A stretch of 64,000 bases of DNA, from assembly GCF_030272615.1 (NCBI RefSeq), contig NC_081414.1, positions 236,759,233-236,823,232 of the forward strand. The letters are read 5' to 3'. The DNA comes from Cryptomeria japonica. Taxonomy: Eukaryota; Streptophyta; Pinopsida; Cupressales; Cupressaceae. Below, piece by piece: positions 56,329 through 64,000 of this stretch. The notes beneath the pieces were generated by a model. That model made no database searches and was not told the DNA's origin. It was given only the letters and a program-made list of their open reading frames with translations. How positions within the stretch are numbered: the first letter of the stretch is position 1; each line of letters starts with the position of its first letter. Both the position numbers and the translations under genes were made by a program.

Positions 56329-57751
56329 CGCCCTGGGCAAGTACCATGGTGAAAATTGGGTCACCAGCACCATGTGTAGAGACGTTGCTCCTCCCTCCTT
56401 CAGGATTCTCTTTCATCCTTTCACTTTGCACACACTCACAACCTATTCATCCATAATAAACTTACCCATTCCCATCATGGCTTGTTATTGATCTACCCAA
56501 GATTGGTTAGCCATTCATAATAAACCTCCCTTTCCATCCATAATAAATCAGATCCTATCTGTGGCTAAGGCAAAATCCTACGTGTAGTGATGGGTGTGGA
56601 ACTAAGAACATCACATGCTTCGAGGAGTATAGTTTCTTCTAGCTTCCTTCAGTCTATTCGCGCACAAATCCGCAATAAAGCAACATCTGCATCACAGCTC
56701 CGCAATAAAGCTTCATCTTCTCCGTAAAAAAGTATCGGTTTTATGGATTCAGTCAGTTTCAGATGAGACACAATAGCAACAATGGGCTTCAACAAATCAA
56801 ATCTTTCAACAGACTCAGACAATATATGGTTCAGTGCTATCTATCCTTTCTGTGAAAGTAAACATTGTGACCACAATCAAATAAGACTTACACAAGTGAC
56901 AAGAGACACTAAACTTGAGGACTATAGTGGATGTTGGTGTCGAGTCTTGGTTTTCTTTTGATTTCATCTTTTTTGGTGACATGTCTTTTAGCTTTTCTGG
57001 GATGTCTTTGACTAGAGATTCTATCTCCAGGATGTCTTTGACTAGAAAGGCGAGGATGGGGTATTGTCACCTATTTTTCTTTGTTGTCTGTGGATTGTCT
57101 CTTAGTAATGCTATGACTTGTCCAAGGATATGAGGACACTGTGAGTCTAGTGTGAACTAGGGCATTCCTTGTTTGTGACTGTCTTATCTCCATGCAAATG
57201 GGTACAATGACTTTCTGGGTCAAACATATGCCTTGATTGTCATAACCTACTTGCCATAATAAAGCTCAATGATGATAACGCACAAGAAGCTCTTTCACTT
57301 CCATATCTTCTATCTTTCATCCCCCTTTCTTGATTGACTTCCATCATCCTTCTCGAGTCCACGTAGCATGCTATCACATGACTGAGTATAATGACACACC
57401 AAAAATATTTGCATTTCATGTAGTTTCACCTGCATTACCACATATAAGCATTTCATACATACATATATATATCACAATTGCATCACATCCTGCACACAAC
57501 ACCTGTTAGCACAATTTATATTTGCATTATCATATTCATCTGCATTTCATACATTTACATTTGCATCATGCATAACATTTTAAAACATAAAAGAACAAAA
57601 ATATTGCATTGCATCATATACATATTTGCATCCATAAAAACAAACATCACATAAGAACATCTCATCACATAGGTACAAAAACTAATACATAGGGAGCCCT
57701 CTATGGCTATGATGAACTCCCTCCCTCAGAGCCACCTGGCCTCGGTGGAAT
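56329..57751. other. Spacer between pol and the antisense gene of element E
   Basis: Non-coding. Scattered blocks match D's 3' region (AATAAAGCTCAATGATGA near 57259). The last 350 bp carry repeated TTTGCAT and GCATTTCATACAT words. On the minus strand this is the downstream region of the PMD gene, where its polyadenylation site would lie. Confidence 0.6.
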
Positions 57752-59653
57752 CTAAGCCCCTAAAGGACCTGCCCCAGGATCATCTCTCTTGTCTCCTCTA
57801 TCTGGTGGTGGTGGAGGACCCATAACCCCACCACTCGATGCCTGTCTCCTCCGGCTCCCTCCCGTAGCTGTCATTGTACGCGACGGTCTATGGAAGCTCC
57901 TCGCCCACTGATCTGCTGGCACTGCACCATAGTAGAGGTCTCTCCAGTAGGTTCTCTCCTCCCCTTCCCACAGGACATAAGCATATCCTGCTCCTATATC
58001 CTCTATTGCCTGTCTCCCGGCCCTCAGTGCTGTCTCAGCCTCTGTATAGCGCTGGATAGCCTGATCTCGCTCTCGCTCAGTATCTCTGAGCCTCATCTTG
58101 AGCTGATCCCTCTCCCTCTCCAGCTCCTGGATCTCATATGCCTGGCCCTAGCAGATCTCCCTCAAATCTAGTAGCTCATCCTCCGCTGGGTCAGCCCCCT
58201 CTACCTCTTCCTGTGGCTCCCCCTCTACGGGTGCCTACTTGTGTGCCTGTACCTGTACCTGTACCTGTACTGGTGCCTGTACTAGTACCTGTCTCTGTCC
58301 CTGTCCCTGTATCTGTACCTGCCTGGGACCCTGTGCTGCTGGCACCTGTAAAGGCAATCCACCGCGACCCCTCACCACCCGAGCCTGCCTCTCCTCACCA
58401 CCCTCTCTCCGAGGTGCAACCCGCCTCTCCCCAACTACTCCCCTCCTCCTCCGTCGGCCTCTGCCCCCATCACCTCCACCATCATCATCATCACCACCCC
58501 CATCTCCATCCAATGCCTCTCTCGGATCTGTCAAGCATGGGAAGGGATGCTCTGCCCAGTAGGTTGTGTACTCGGCATCCATGTCGGCATCCTTGATCTC
58601 TGGCCACATGTCCCAGGGTAGGGGCATCATCTCTACCAGCTGTGTCACTACCTGATCATACGACAGCAAAGGCCCAAACTGTGCCTGATCTCTAACTGTA
58701 TGGGCATACATGCCTGAGCCCCGGGGCATCCTCTGAATCTGACCAAACTGTCGGCCAACCCTGTTCACAAGCTATCTCTCTAGCACATAGGGCGTCTGCC
58801 CAATTAGGTACCTGCTTCGGAAGGTGTAAGGCAGCTCAACTGCGTCATCCTCCCGCTGCTCACAGCCCAGGTATGGTCTCCATATGACCACATCAATATC
58901 GTCTATCACTCGCCGCCAATGCTCTAGCCTGCCAATCCGTGGCTGCAAGGTGATCATATCATATAGATGAACAAAACTGCATCCATGCCCCCTACCCCTG
59001 AAGTGTATCGGTCGGGTAACCGGCAGATGCTCATAGGCCCATACCTGCAGTAGTGTCACTCTGCAGCCCAATCCCACTGATCCATGGTAAACGAACTGAT
59101 GAAGCTCATAATATAAATGGGCCAACACACATGGTCCCCAGGCATATCTGGTGTGCTGCGTCACCAGTGTCTCCAGTGCTCCTCCCCAGCCCACAGCCAA
59201 CCCCCGTGTCGCCCTATCTGGACACAGGAACCCACTAATAGCTCCTCCTATCACTGTCGGTAGTGCTAGTCATGTGGTTGTCATGGTGTCCCATGCCACG
59301 TGTCCTGCTCTCATCTCCAGTCCAAGGTCCTGGAAAACCCGTCTCAAGGCCTCTCTGTCTCCATCTCGATCGTATGGGATCACCTCCCCATCGATCGGTA
59401 CCCGCAATATCCTGTACACATCCTCTAGGGTGACTATCATCTCACCCATCGGCAAATGAAACGTGCACATCTCAGAGTGCCATCTCTCAGCCAGCGCAGT
59501 TAGCAAACCCATGTTCACCCGAAACTCAGGCACATATAGCACATGTCTCAATCGCATCTCCTCGATGGCAGCTCTATCCTCGAATGACAACTCAGGTCGC
59601 AACCTCTGCGTCGATGGGAATCTCTCCCGTGACTCCAGCATCAGCAAATACTC
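57752..59653 (-). pseudogene. Antisense plant mobile domain (PMD) gene of element E, main exon
   Basis: One minus-strand frame of about 633 codons broken by four single stops (TGA 59272-59270, TAG 58774-58772, TAG 58237-58235, TAG near 58151-58149) and no frameshift. The N-terminal half has the PMD signature LLTALAERWHSEMCTFHLP then GEMIVTLEDVYRILRVPIDG (from about 59506), followed by LLQVWAYEHLP, DVVIWRPYLGC and VGRQFGQIQRMPRG. PMD occurs in Arabidopsis MAIN/MAIL1 and in several plant transposons. The C-terminus is acidic and Gly/Arg-rich, then Val-Gln repeats, a charged helix (LERERDQLKMRLRDTERER) and a Pro tail. Function in the element unknown. Confidence 0.82.
58244..58322 (-). repeat. 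Hexanucleotide repeat in the PMD gene
   Basis: CCTGTA-like units on the plus strand, encoding alternating Val-Gln on the minus strand near the protein's C-terminal third. Confidence 0.85.
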
Positions 59654-59702
59654 CTATAGTCACACAAATCAATCATGTCAGTCATAGTGGCATTCCTTGT
59701 TT

Positions 59703-59960
59703 ATCACAAAATGCTACTTTTTATCTAAATGCACATTGTTACATATCCTAGTGACACTCACTATTCATCACAAAGTGTTGCTTCTATCCTAGTGGTACTC
59801 CCTGTTCATCACAAAGTACTACATGTGTGACACTCCCTGTTCATCACAAAGTGTTACTCACATTTGCACTCCCTATTCATCACAAAGTGCTGCTCATACT
59901 CTAGTACTCCCTGTTCATCACAAAGTACTCTATCTTGGTACTCACTGTTCATCACAAAGT
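59703..59960 (-). repeat. Tandem repeat around TTCATCACAAAGT in the PMD intron
   Basis: CATCACAAAG or a variant recurs near 59702, 59766, 59807, 59842, 59878, 59916 and 59950, 34-41 bp apart after the first step, usually preceded by CTCCCTGTT. Confidence 0.88.
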
Positions 59961-60092
59961 GACTTGATCTATCCTAGTCTTCCTAGAGGACCTACTTGAG
60001 TGTATCCTCTCAGTAGCTTATACAATCGACAGTGTATGTTCATCACAGAACTGCCGATTTGACCTAGAAGATGCAAATTCATACTTTTTCAA

Positions 60093-60359
60093 CACAAACG
60101 CGCTTACCTGACATAAACGCACTTTCAGACTGCACAGACGCGCCTGAAAAACATAGACGCGCCTAATTGACACAGACGTGCCTATGCTCTGCACAGACAT
60201 GCCTGGGCGACACAGACATGCCTTCTTGGCACAAACGCGCCTGCATATCACAAATGCGGCCGCAATTGACACAGACGTGGGTTCAAGCATAGATGCGCCT
60301 GGCACAAACACAGACGCGCCTCGCTAACATAGACGCACTTGGCACCAACGCAAACACGC
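60093..60359 (-). repeat. Phased GCGTCTGTG array III (inverted) in the PMD intron
   Basis: On the plus strand CACAGACGC-like words start at 60093, 60112, 60133, 60152, 60171, 60192, 60211, 60230, 60249, 60270, 60289, 60309 and 60328, with two degenerate copies at 60343 and 60351. Steps are 19-21 bp. Relative to the PMD gene the word has the same direction as arrays I and II have relative to gag. Confidence 0.93.
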
Positions 60360-60476
60360 TGGGACGTTTTTGACACTTTTTGGACCCTAGTCTAAGCGCA
60401 TTTATGACCCTATCTAGCATGCATTAATGACAAAAATTAAATGCATCAAAGTACGAGGAGGTTTGGTGGTACTTAC

Positions 60477-60542
60477 CGGCTCTCCTGCCTCTGCTGGCCT
60501 TTGAAATCGACGAACGCGGTCAAATCTGTGAATGAAGGCCAT
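60477..60542 (-). CDS. Predicted first exon of the antisense PMD gene
   Basis: The ATG at 60542-60540 lies in ACAACAATGGCC, close to the plant start consensus. It opens 22 codons starting MAFIHRFDRV, ending at the GTAAGT donor, in phase with the main exon. A TATA-like box lies about 95 bp upstream. The alternative is that translation starts inside the main exon (ATG at 59641-59639), with no intron. Confidence 0.55.
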
Positions 60543-60635
60543 TGTTGTTGACTGCTACTGCTCTATTTTTGCTCTACAATATGCTCTCGTGGATGTGTAG
60601 ATGAAAATGAGGATGTATTTTCCCCCGTGGTCTAT

Positions 60636-60644
60636 CTTATAGCC
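60636..60644 (-). promoter_or_regulatory. TATA-like box for the antisense PMD gene
   Basis: GGCTATAAG on the minus strand, about 95 bp before the exon 1 ATG. The promoter would lie between the gene and the 3' LTR, directed away from the LTR. Confidence 0.5.
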
Positions 60645-60729
60645 TAGCCCTCGTTTCTCGAGTCAGTCTTCATTATCCCGTGACTTTGTCACTTTATTCG
60701 GTCAGTCCATTTTAGCCTTTCTTTCTTAT

Positions 60730-60776
60730 CGAGAGATTGTCTGCAATATTTTCAGATATTTTCATCCAATCTCTCG
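60730..60776 (+). other. Conserved stem near the 3' end of element E
   Basis: CGAGAGATTG and CAATCTCTCG form a perfect 10-bp stem with a 27-base AT-rich loop, followed by AGGGGGCATA. Element D has the same structure at 63091-63136. Confidence 0.75.
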
Positions 60777-60860
60777 AGGGGGCATATCATTCCCATCTTG
60801 GGGCAACTCTGTATCAGTTCATCTTATCTTCTTTGAAACAACGCGACAAGCCGCATTGTC

Positions 60861-60876
60861 TCAAAGAGGAACAAAA
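60861..60876 (+). other. Polypurine tract of element E
   Basis: TCAAAGAGGAACAAAA directly before the 3' LTR; likely primer for plus-strand DNA synthesis. Confidence 0.75.
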
Positions 60877-61659
60877 TGTAGACACCTAAAATTGTCATGT
60901 CTAATTAAATAAATATTTTATTTATTTAATTATCTAAGCCTAATTCTTCTTTTAATTAAATAAATCTTTATTTATTTAATTCATTCATTTATCCTCTTCT
61001 AGCCTTATTTCTCATTTAAAAAAATACATTTATTTATTTAAATTATCCTTTTCCTAAATTAAATAAATATCTTATTTATTTAATTATCCCACTTCTTCTA
61101 TTAATTAAATAAATCTTTATTTATTTAATTAATTCATTAACCTTTTCTACCCATGACACATGTCATTCATCTCTTAATTCATACACTGCCTCCCCCTTTC
61201 ATTATTTTATTATTTCCTCTACCTACCCTCTAATCATAGCCGACCTCCTTTTACACCTCTCAATCTTATCCCTCCATTTCATATAGTGTCTTCTATATAA
61301 GAAGATGCTTCCTTCATTATCAAACCCTAATCATTCTATGCATTCTAATCATCTTTTATGCACTTGACTACACTACGATCCTACTTGCAACCACATTCCG
61401 TTCTTTGTTGAGCTCTTGTGCACATAAAATCTGAGAGTAAATATATCAAGCAAGATCAATGGAGATAGGAAGAATGGAGATCCAAAACCCTATTGGATAT
61501 GCGATGGTATAATCTTTGTGATTTCATTTGATTTGCATTGTCTTAGGTAATCTTCATATGTTATGGTGGATCTTTGTTGTTGTTGGGCTAGGGTTTTGTG
61601 GTTGAATTCATTTAGCCTTTCAATATCGTTATTATTGTTATCCATTTTCACCATATACA
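60877..61659 (+). repeat. 3' LTR of element E
   Basis: 783 bp, TGTAGACACC...CATATACA, with about 13 substitutions against the 5' copy and no length change. Confidence 0.95.
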
Positions 61660-61664
61660 TGTAC
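61660..61664. other. Target-site duplication of element E, right
   Basis: TGTAC, identical to 45565-45569. Confidence 0.95.
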
Positions 61665-63215
61665 TAATGGTGTCTACATGGGAAGTTCACTAAGTTAGGT
61701 GATGATATGCAAAATACAGTCATAGATCACTATAGCTTGCTGACTATAGCATATACCTCGACCATATGAGCATGAATCATTATCGAGGATCCATTATTCT
61801 TTATTATTTATAGATGTTGTTTGCTTGCAGGTACAATGCTCCATCTTTGGTTCCTACTACCTTATCCATGCTTGATAATGATTTATCTCTTACTATGGTA
61901 TGAACTTGTCTCAGGATATGATCGACAAAAGATCGAGGACGTTCCAAGTCATGCATGAAAGGAGATAATCCTTGTCTATTCTACAAGAAATACTTAGGTC
62001 AACTTGATCCATTATATCAAGTTGCTTGTATTAACTTGCTATATCAAAATCCATGTAAGGAATACTCAGGTCATCTTGAATCATTATGTCAAGTTGCTTG
62101 TATATTCTTACAACATTTTAAAGCTCAATGATGAAAAATAAAGCACTAGGGATTGTCATTTCATCTCATCTGTATATATTGCATTCTATTGCATTCCATC
62201 CATCTATACATTCATAATAGATCCATATCATTCATACATAATAATGGCAATGGGTACATACTCTATTTTCCTCTTCTTCCATAGGAATGAGTCATAGGTC
62301 CTCCATTTCTTCTATCTAACATCGAACCCCCCCTCACCCTCCCCATCTCGATAATCAACATCACATACCCTACATCATGTCCCAATCAGCCTAATCAAGC
62401 CATGATCATTACCATCCTTCTCTAAATAAGAGGGATTGTGCTTCCTATCCTAAGTCATCCAATAAACCAAGCAAGTTACTCTATTTGCACAGGTACCTTG
62501 ACTCATGCACACCTAGACTATCAACAGATACTCTAATCAAGTATCTTCAGGTCTTAATAGGTAATCGATCATGGTAATCCTAGACTACATTAGGCATATA
62601 TCATAATGACATAGTCTCAATAGGGCTGCTATGATTAACCACAACCATCCATCACACGCACACACTATCAATTGATCAACCAATCGAACACAATCCAACA
62701 GACAATTACATCAATTGTCTAAGTCTCAACGAGTATTTTGCTTCAAATACCTTGACTTCATCAGGCAATTACATCAATTGTCTAAGTCACAACAGGTCAC
62801 TTTGATTCACTTACTCCGAATTTATCCTGTCCAAGCGAACAACTGACATCAACTATCATGCTTTGACTCGACCGGGGTAGTTTAACCAATTGCACCAAAT
62901 TGTCCAACCATTTTGATCAATTATATAGCATCAATCAAAAGCACAACACCACATTTTCATCGTATATCCTGTATAACCTATGAGTACTCACTAGCTTGCC
63001 ATTTCTCCGTATTCACTCTATTTTCTTCCATTCTTTCACTATTATTGCTAATTTCTTCTATTCCACCTCCCTTCCACTTCTCGTTCTTTTTCGAGAGATT
63101 GCTTGCTTTTTCAAAAAAATTTAGCCCATCTCTCGAGGGGGCATACCACCCACTAAATTAACATTTATGGGGCATATTTCTTCACACCTATTTTTATTTC
63201 TTTGAAATGATGCGA
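61665..63215 (+). other. 3' region of element D, distal part
   Basis: Non-coding continuation of D beyond element E. It shares AAAGCTCAATGATGA with E's spacer, holds a repeated AATTACATCAATTGTCTAAG (about 62704 and 62766), and has the conserved stem TCGAGAGAT/ATCTCTCGA (63091-63136) followed by GGGGGCATA. In E the LTR starts about 100 bp after this stem; here the match fades near 63215 and no LTR follows. No PMD coding sequence is present. Confidence 0.65.
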
Positions 63216-64000
63216 TAAAAATACATTCAAATATCTACAACATACATTCAAATTTACACAACATACATTCAAATATCTACAACTAGTGAAATTAGTGAAT
63301 ATATCTAATTACAAAAATGGAAAGAGCGGATGATAGAGAGTCTTTGGGCCAAATCTAAGTGTCTCGGTCAAGGATGCTAGTGTGGCACATAGGTGTTTGC
63401 ACGATGCATTGTAGTCTTGTACAGACCACGAACAAAAAACTCAAAAAACAAAGAAAACCCAACTCTATGTTTCAAAGAACCTGCAAAACTCAGAATCAAA
63501 TATATACCAACAAATACTATACAATAGATATACAAAGAAGTATAGTAAAGATTTAAATAAAATAAATGAATAACAAATATAAACATTAAACCTTTTTGCG
63601 GTTGAATGCCTTCACGAAACCTACACACAAGAAGAAGAGGAGAAATGTTGGGGCTATATAAGGAGTTGCCTCAGTCAAACCCTCGTTTTGGTGTTTCTAC
63701 CTCCACAGACAACTAGATAGATAGATAGATCAAAATATAAATAGATAGAATGATAAATGATCAAATAGATAGGAGATGTGATAAATCCCAAGATGATCGA
63801 AGACACAAGAGAGATAGAAAGATATTACCAGCAAGGCTTCAGAAAGTCAAGAGAGATACAAAGATTATTGCGACAAGTTAGAGATAGTTGTAGCAAGTGA
63901 GAGAGAGAGAGAGAGCAAGAGAATTCTATGAGAGTTGAGAGAGCACCAGAGATTGCTGAAAGAACCAAGAGATATCTAGAGAGCCAAAGAGATTGCATGG
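63216..64000 (-). repeat. B-family LTR fragment at the right edge
   Basis: Opens with three short ACATTCAAATATCTACAAC-like repeats (63220-63285). It later contains GGCTATATAAGGAGTTGCC then CAGTCAAACCCTCGTTTTGG, matching 13420-13470 of B's LTR. Continues beyond the window. No gene. Confidence 0.5.
63713..63735 (+). repeat. (ATAG)n microsatellite
   Basis: About five TAGA units; a (GA) run follows at about 63898-63915. Confidence 0.9.

Larger units (their letters stand above)
59654..60476 (-). other. Predicted intron of the antisense PMD gene
   Basis: On the minus strand the donor is CCG|GTAAGT (60476-60471) and the acceptor is CTATAG|GAG (ending 59654). Both cut between codons, so the exons join in frame. 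The 823-bp segment contains stop codons, two repeat families and no coding signal. Based on consensus only. Confidence 0.6.
45570..61659 (+). mobile_element. Element E: 16.09-kb Tat-like Ty3/gypsy retrotransposon with an antisense PMD gene
   Basis: Complete element: TGTAC target duplication, two 783-bp LTRs with about 13 differences by eye (about 98.3% identity), PBS, leader with phased word arrays, gag-pol in one frame (48625-56124), 1.6 kb of spacer, an antisense gene (57752-60542) and a PPT. Stops in gag-pol make this copy non-autonomous, but the layout is intact and fairly young. It sits in element D's 3' region. Dual RNase H and extra 3' ORF fit the Tat lineage. Confidence 0.93.
32749..63215 (+). 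mobile_element. Element D: old Tat-like Ty3/gypsy retrotransposon, interrupted by element E
   Basis: 5' LTR, leader, gag, protease, G-patch, RT, RNase H, second RNase H and integrase lie in order from 32749 to 44646, followed by a long 3' untranslated region. That region is split by element E at 45565-61664 and resumes to about 63215. The 3' LTR is missing; sequence similar to B-family LTRs starts there instead. Many stops and at least two frame changes make it inactive. It is the closest relative of E here, but has no antisense PMD gene in its 3' region. Confidence 0.82.

Noticed and set aside
58138-58596. Plus-strand Pro/Val-rich frames opposite the PMD gene
   Set aside because: Shadow of the minus-strand PMD exon; composition follows from its Val-Gln and Gly/Arg repeats.

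Overview
This window looks like intergenic DNA from a large-genome seed plant. A gymnosperm is my best guess, but it rests on repeat style alone. I find no host gene, tRNA, rRNA or CRISPR array. Almost everything is nested LTR retrotransposons, mostly decayed, plus a LINE fragment and simple repeats. Letters A-E are local labels.

Left part (1-18824). The window opens inside a minus-strand Tat-like element: leader 1-459, LTR 460-2732. It is inserted in the 5' LTR of element A (2738-6189), an internally deleted Ty3/gypsy element with gag and protease remnants, which in turn interrupts a minus-strand LINE ORF1 (6190-6936). Element B (8235-14469, minus) is a gag-bearing element truncated before reverse transcriptase. 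Behind it lie a copia-type LTR (15631-17102) and more B-family LTR pieces (17101-18819).

Middle (18820-32748). Element C (18825-27143, minus) is a copia-type element with paired LTRs, PBS, PPT and a near-identical target duplication. It has no recognisable pol. It carries a zinc-knuckle gag-like ORF and a long ORF of a family I do not recognise, itself split by another copia LTR. To its right lie degenerate CCCTA repeats, a 1.6-kb purine-rich tract, a 110-bp near-perfect palindrome, an A-related LTR and a 192-bp tandem duplication.

Right part (32749-64000). Element D is an old Tat-like Ty3/gypsy element (LTR, gag, protease, G-patch, RT, RNase H, second RNase H, integrase). Element E (45570-61659, 16.09 kb, target duplication TGTAC, two 783-bp LTRs about 98% identical) is inserted into D's 3' region; D resumes at 61665 and is lost near 63215, where a B-family LTR fragment begins.

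The most interesting object is E. Its gag-pol is one uninterrupted frame broken only by stop codons. Between pol and the 3' LTR it carries an antisense gene for a plant mobile domain (PMD) protein, with its own TATA-like box, good start context, a first exon and an 823-bp intron predicted from splice consensus. A 9-bp word (GCGTCTGTG) recurs every 19-21 bp in the sense leader before gag and again, inverted, inside the antisense intron. The minus-strand element at the left edge has a different word (GATGCGCTA) with the same roughly 21-bp phase in the same place.
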